Positions 58,554-64,000 of a DNA stretch of 64,000 nt are shown one piece after another. How positions within the stretch are numbered: position 1 is the first letter of the stretch; each line of letters begins with the position of its first letter. Source of the DNA: Molossus alvarezi (taxonomy: Eukaryota; Chordata; Mammalia; Chiroptera; Molossidae); the NCBI GenBank assembly GCA_037176705.1, contig CM073886.1:130602001-130666000 (forward strand), given 5' to 3'. The notes below the pieces were generated by a model. It saw nothing but the letters and a program-made list of their open reading frames with translations. It made no database searches and was not told the DNA's origin. The translations under genes and the position numbers were made by a program.

Positions 58554-58985
58554 AAAGGAGGTTGGAGAAAGGCACTTTAGTGATGACTTTGTTTACAGAA
58601 TTTTTGAAAGTGGTGGGGGGATCCCCTGACCAGAGACAGTCAAACACTACCCATGACCTCAGAGTTTCCCCGATTTCAATGTTTCCTGACGGTTCGGACG
58701 AGTCTCTCCAATGCCCTTTCCATTCAGTCTATTTCACAGTACTGTACCCCTGCGGCTTCGCCTCCCATTTCTGAAGATCTGGTGCAGTATGGAAGGGTCC
58801 AGGTCATTTCCAATTATGTCACATATGCTGAGCACAGAGGAGTCGGTCGTTTCGAGGGAGCACTGAGGAGGGGTACAGAGGGATTTCAGCTACAACACGG
58901 TCACCTGTCGCCATGGGGCACTGCGTCCCAGGACGCCTGCCCGGCCGACCGGCGTTACTGCGTGTGATCTTCCAGTGACCCCAAC
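58554..58985. other. Single-copy spacer, no feature seen
   Basis: No repeat, RNA gene or exon could be supported. Confidence 0.4.
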
Positions 58986-59090
58986 AAAGAGGGGGAGTAG
59001 CTATTGCAATTTTACGATGAGAAAGAGGTTTAGAAAGGTCCGCCAGCCTACCGAATGTCTCCTACCTCGTAAGGAGAAGAGTGGTATCTG
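58986..59090 (-). mobile_element. Possible MIR fragment, antisense
   Basis: 'gctattgcaattttacgatg' and 'agaaagaggtttagaaaggt' fit the antisense MIR core. Confidence 0.5.
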
Positions 59091-60796
59091 ATATTCCATC
59101 TGAAAACCTTTTCAGTTTACAATCCAGAAGTACCCCTTTCCTCTTCTTCCCGAGCTGTTTTGCCAAAATACGCCTTCAGAAAATTTCTTTTTACACCAGC
59201 TTGTGTCAAACACTGGAAAACATCAAATAAAAGAGCAACAAAGATCGTCAAAGGGCCACGACAGGTCACCTGGCAATGCCTCCTTGTTGCGGGAACAGCA
59301 AAGTCCTTGTCGGTGACATTATTTCAGGTGGTTGCCAAAGCAGCCTGTCTAGACACCTGAGAAGTCAGGCACAGAGACAGGAAAAAATGTACATATGCTT
59401 GGGGAGTGGCAGAATAGGGCACATGGAGAGCAACCCAGCAGTAAATGTTACAGTTCCTACCAGGGAAGAGTATCACCCAGGACCCCCAGGTTCCCGCACC
59501 AGCGTGGGTGGTCATCATCAAGCAACACCCGAGGGCAGGAGGACTCTCGTATAAGATGCCTGTGTAACCCGCTGGTGCCCAGTATTTATGAAATGAATTG
59601 AATTAATCAGTATAATTGACTAGGATAGATAATCAGGTAAGATTCCTGTTAATTTCTCATTAGCATTGGAAGTCTCAGGCATGCACAGGGTAGAATTTCC
59701 CCCTTTCTAAGGAATAACAAGGTATTTCAGCTGGGAGGAGGATTAGACACCATCCAGCTCAAACTTCTCATTCTATTTTTCCTAAATGTTAAATCTTACA
59801 AGGCTCCTTTTTTTTTTAGCTAGAAGACTAATCTTGCCATTTTCAGGATTTCTGAAACGTGCCTGAATTCAGAGAAAGCTTCTCAATTATGTGTTTCAGT
59901 TCACACAGAGCTGGGATCAGGACTTTGAAATTAAGGTAACGGAAGTAGGGTGACCAATTGGCACAGTTTACTCAGGATTTTCCTGGTTTTAGAACTGAAA
60001 GTTCATATTCTGGCAAAAAGATCAGTCCTGAGCGAACCAGAAGGTGGATCCCCTTGAAAACCCAAAAGCAATGTCTATAAATCAGAGAAACTTCCATCGG
60101 AAGGACGAATCAGTAAGTTTAAGTCCTCAATTGTTTGTTGCTTAAGTGTTTGTCTGTGTGTTTATTTCTTTGTCTCTCTGAGAACTGAGTGGCTTGTCTA
60201 GTCCTAAGACCTCTATGGTCTGTGGGCAAAATAAATTCATACCAAAATCAATTAATTATTGGCTCAGTTCCAAGGAACTCGGTGAGGTGGAGTTTGGGAA
60301 CAAGCTGACGCGTGTGAGCGCTGCACCGAGGCTGGAGAGGAAACAGGTCTGATCAAGCCAGAAAGCACCATTTCAATTAAGCAAGAGAAATGCAAAGGGG
60401 CTGCCCAATGCGGTGGCTGTCAGACTGGGGAGCTGTGGACACCTGCCTGGGCCTGGGCCGCAGCCCCAGAGGTCCGGACCCCATTGTTCGGGTGGGGCCC
60501 AGGCCTGGGCAGGTTTACATAATTCTCCAGGTACGTGTACTGTCTATTCTATATGTTCCCGTGAAATAGTCTATCGTTGTAGAGATAAATTTAACAACAA
60601 CAAAAAGAGCATAAACAGGGTTGAAATGGGCCTTTTGATTCATAACTGATTAAAATTTATCTTTTTATACTGTTATAAAAGTGAGAAAATGTCCGCATAT
60701 ATGTAGGTCTTCTTTTAATCTAGGAATTGAGAATTTTCAACTTACGTGATAGACTACTCAGGTGGCAATAATATCTAATGGAGACAATGCCTCTTT
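59091..60796. other. Single-copy region, no gene seen
   Basis: AT-rich at 59590-59720 with homeodomain-type cores ('gaattaatcagtataattga', 'ctgttaatttctcattagca'). No exon or repeat supported. Confidence 0.35.
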
Positions 60797-60809
60797 TCAA
60801 CGTGTTTTT

Positions 60810-61051
60810 TTTTGTTGTTGTTTTTTATCCTCACCCGAGGGTATTTTTCCATTTTTTGTACAGATAGAGTGGGAGGGAGAGAGAGAGAGAAACATCGACG
60901 TGAAGGGACACATCGAGTGGCTGCCACCCGCACGACCAACCAGGGCCGGGGACAAACTGCAACCGAAGTACGTGCCCTTAGCGGGAACCGAACCCGGGTC
61001 TCTCCAGACCGCAGGCCGACGCTCTAACCGCCGAGCCAAACCGGCCAGGGC
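60810..61051 (-). mobile_element. VES SINE, full length, youngest-looking copy, perfect 13-bp target duplication
   Basis: Inverted tail 'atcctcacccgagggtat', body 'aacatcgacgtgaagggaca', inverted B-box 'ggaaccgaacccgggtc' and intact head 'gagccaaaccggccaggg'. CpGs are well kept, which suggests recent insertion. Flanks tcaacgtgttttt are identical (60797-60809, 61052-61064). Confidence 0.96.
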
Positions 61052-61064
61052 TCAACGTGTTTTT

Positions 61065-64000
61065 GTAAAGCATATACTGTAAGTTAACTATGTATGCACA
61101 CGCATGTGTGCATGACACGATGCATCACAATTGATTTTTTAATCAGATAAGGCAAGGGAACAAATTATCATCAATAAAGTCCTTCCCTATAATGAAACCC
61201 ATGGACATATATAAAGAGAAATGGACATTTGGACTCAGTAATAAGATACAAACACAATGACCTCTTAAATGCTATTTTTAAATTTCTTCAGGTCAGTAAT
61301 AGCCAAATGTTCTAATATACTGATTTCTCAGTGACCTATGACTAGATAATGTGAGCCTTATACTAGTGGAAAAAAAATCAATATTTTAGAGACTAAATTG
61401 CATACTTATTTTATAAAATTTCCTCAAAGAAAGCCAATAGAAATATTTATATATGTAAAATAAAGTTATAATAGATCATTTCAAAAAATAAAGCCAAAAA
61501 ATGTGACCAGCAAAAAAAAAAAAATTGTGACTATTTAGAAATTAATCAACAACACTTTAAGGACTAATTTGTACTTAAACATTTGCTTTCAAAGCAGGCA
61601 TTAACCAGACAAAGTAGACAGGGATTTGAGCACCGTGTTATCCACAAACAGATTCAATTTCTCTTCTTTTCACTTAAGGGTCCAAGTCCAGGCTCACAAT
61701 TATGAAAATGTATCATGAATCAACATTGTGGTTAGTAAAAATGTATATGGGCTGGTCAAGCCTGTAATATATTTCTGTGGCAAAGTTTGTACTGAATCAA
61801 CAATCATCTAAACCATTAAAATGCTTTACCACATTATAACTTGGTCCTCAATAAAATTATACCATCTATGAGTGCCCGGTAAGGAATGTAAAATAAATAC
61901 ATCAAGTTTCATGCATGAGAATCTTCCATATCATGGGTCACAGGTATAACGTACACGTTACATAAAGATGACATGTAAAAAATGTAGAATAGGGATATGA
62001 GGAACTTACAGTAAAAGTCAAATGATCACAATTTCATGTCAACTTATTTTTAAATTCAAGTTTTGTCCATCCGATGAAAATACAACAGGAAGTAGGACTC
62101 AGACCAGACTTGAAGGGAGGGAAAGCAAGGTTACCTTTATAGAAATATTTTGGGAGGAATTGTAGAGTCATCTGATCTTAAATAATTTGGCCAACATGAT
62201 GGACAATATACGGAATTCATGAGAAAACCATCCCTTTTCTATAACGTCTACATGTTAACGCTTCTTTCAATTCTGTAATGGTTCAATGATTTTCCATTTG
62301 CCTTTCATTTGCCCAGAGAGACTGGACAGCTCGGCTGAGGGTGAAGATCTTATGGGTGACGAGGAGGAGAAAGGAGCTAAAGAAAAATGAGAGTTTTTTA
62401 CAGTGATGTGGGTTTGTGTAACATACATCTAATCGTATCGCCTAAAACATGCTGTGAGGGTAAAAACCGTGAAGTGTCAGGGATGGAGAAAATGAAATGG
62501 CTGTAATAGGGCACAGATTATATTATTAAACAGTTCAGTATATGGAATATTTCAGACTACATTAAAAATTAAGACATGAAAAAAATAAGTCTGAAAGTTA
62601 AGAGACAAGATACATTCATGAATTCCTTTGCACTACAACTAGTATATATATTGCAGGTGTTTATGTTAGCAGACACATGTGTATACATATGATACGTATT
62701 ATGGTAGGATGTGATAATTGGTGTACATTTTTCTTCTCATAAATTGTTTCAAAGCCAAATTACAGTTTTTATTAAAAAGAAAGAATTGTGAGTACCCACA
62801 TGACCATTTCCAGGGAAAAATAAACAAGGAGGAGCTCTTGGGACAAAGTAGCGCACAAAACAGTGAACACAGTGACTACTCCTGCTTCCCTTGAAGGAAA
62901 AGGACGCAAGTATGAGAAGCAGCGTGAACCAAGAGGCCCAGAAAGTCGCAGCTTAAAGAACAGGATTCAAACTGTCAAGAAATTATGAACTGATTTCAGC
63001 CATTGTCTGCCGGAGTCGGTTCCCTTCGACATTATCAGATCCACGGTGGCTCAAGTATCACATGACAGTGCCCAGGCCTCTCCTGTGAAACCCAGGCTTC
63101 CTCTGGTCTCACCAGCCCTCCCTCCCTCGGAGGCTCACTTCCCCGCCGAGGCGCTGACTTAGCAGAATCCCAGTCCAAGTGGCATGGGACGTCCACCCCG
63201 GACCACGAGGCACTTCCATTTGTATTCATCAAGGAAGTACTTCACGGGCATCAAACCGTGGACCCAGATCACAGTTTGTTATTTGATTATCCCGTTTAAT
63301 CCCATTAGACACTGATCTTCTAAATAGCACCGAAAATGCTGACGAAAGGCCTCCGCGGACATCGGAAATTTCCCACGTGAGGGGTACTAAATTCCACAAT
63401 TAGCGTAGTAAAGGTGGTGTTTACATTTATTTAAATACTTGTCAAAGACAATTGCAAGTGAAAAATGAAAAGACTTGAGGGCCTTAAGAAAATAAAACCT
63501 TATAAGACACAGTGAGACTTAGTGCAATGAGCTGACCGCTTTTTCCCCCCACTTAGAAATCTGGGGATTCTCCAGGAGCACTTTCTCCATAAATAAATGG
63601 CCAGATGGTTTGGTCTCCTCAGAACCCAGACTTACAATCATTTTCCACGTTACGAGGAATATCTCACTTCATGCTTTCGGAGGGGATGCGTGCTCTAGAC
63701 AGTGGGGTGCACTAAATAATAAGTACACAGGCAGAAAGTCAAATAGCTATTGATGCATAAGAATTGAAAATATCAAGAAAACGGGGGTTCCACAATCTAT
63801 TAAGGCCATAGGGATACTTTTTGAATAAACAAAAACAGGTGAAAATCAGTATGTAAAAAAATCACGAAATCGTCTGCAGAGGTGATGTTCCATCGCGGGG
63901 CTGTTGTGAGCTACTTAGTAACATGTTCAGGGGAAGCAATAAAAGGTCTTCGTGGGTGACTGATATGAATGGGGAACCAGACCGAAGTCGGAGAAGCCAC
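61065..64000. other. Single-copy region to the window end, no gene seen
   Basis: AT-rich to about 63000, then mixed. Short poly-A runs and purine-rich stretches occur. No repeat, RNA gene or exon could be supported. Confidence 0.35.

Noticed and set aside
1..64000. CRISPR array or bacterial operon
   Set aside because: No regularly spaced repeats with unique spacers, no dense coding, and abundant mammalian repeats exclude a prokaryotic origin.

Overview
The window looks like non-coding nuclear DNA of a bat, most likely a vespertilionid-type (yangochiropteran) microbat. The main evidence is 21 well-supported copies of a tRNA-derived SINE of the VES type, at densities known only from bats. They have a tRNA-like head with Pol III A and B boxes, a CT-rich body, and a tail of either an 'aatcaataaa'-like sequence or a 'cctcgggtgagga'-like sequence plus poly-A. 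One more degenerate SINE resembles the older bat MEG/Rhin-like type. A LINE-1 with a bat-like 3' UTR, MaLR LTRs, MIRs, old LINE copies and a hAT DNA transposon relic complete a typical placental repeat landscape.

I found no exon, rRNA, snRNA, functional tRNA or CRISPR array. Every open frame I checked is short, overlaps repeats, or lacks any recognisable domain. The window is therefore intergenic, or lies inside a very large intron; the sequence alone cannot say which.

Layout. 1-5.4 kb: a MaLR LTR and four VES copies. 5.4-6.0 kb: a CpG-rich patch. 6.7-13.8 kb: a MIR, a 3' LINE-1 fragment, four VES copies and a long ancient repeat. 13.8-16.7 kb: a candidate conserved noncoding stretch, then an MLT1-type LTR and a polypurine tract. 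17-25 kb: AT-rich, with a hAT relic, a truncated LINE-1 with clear target duplications, and two antisense L1M copies interrupted by VES insertions. 25.4-30.1 kb: GC- and CpG-rich patches. 30-40 kb: mostly single-copy, with two VES copies and one MIR. 40-42.5 kb: an antisense LINE-1/HAL1-like relic with a nested VES. 42.6-49.9 kb: MIRs, a MaLR LTR, an L1M 3' end and two VES copies. 50-55.5 kb: mostly single-copy. 56-57.4 kb: CpG-rich patches. 58-64 kb: two VES copies in otherwise plain sequence.

There are no genes to work together here. What can be read is the insertion history: old LINEs, MIRs and MaLRs first, VES and young LINE-1 on top. Several VES copies keep perfect 13-16 bp target-site duplications. 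I found no convincing previously undescribed system. The items most worth a second look are the CpG-island-like patches without a visible gene, the homeodomain-site-rich single-copy stretches, and a few structural motifs (a Z-DNA-prone run, a polypurine tract, a palindrome with CTCF-like cores, overlapping octamers in an LTR).
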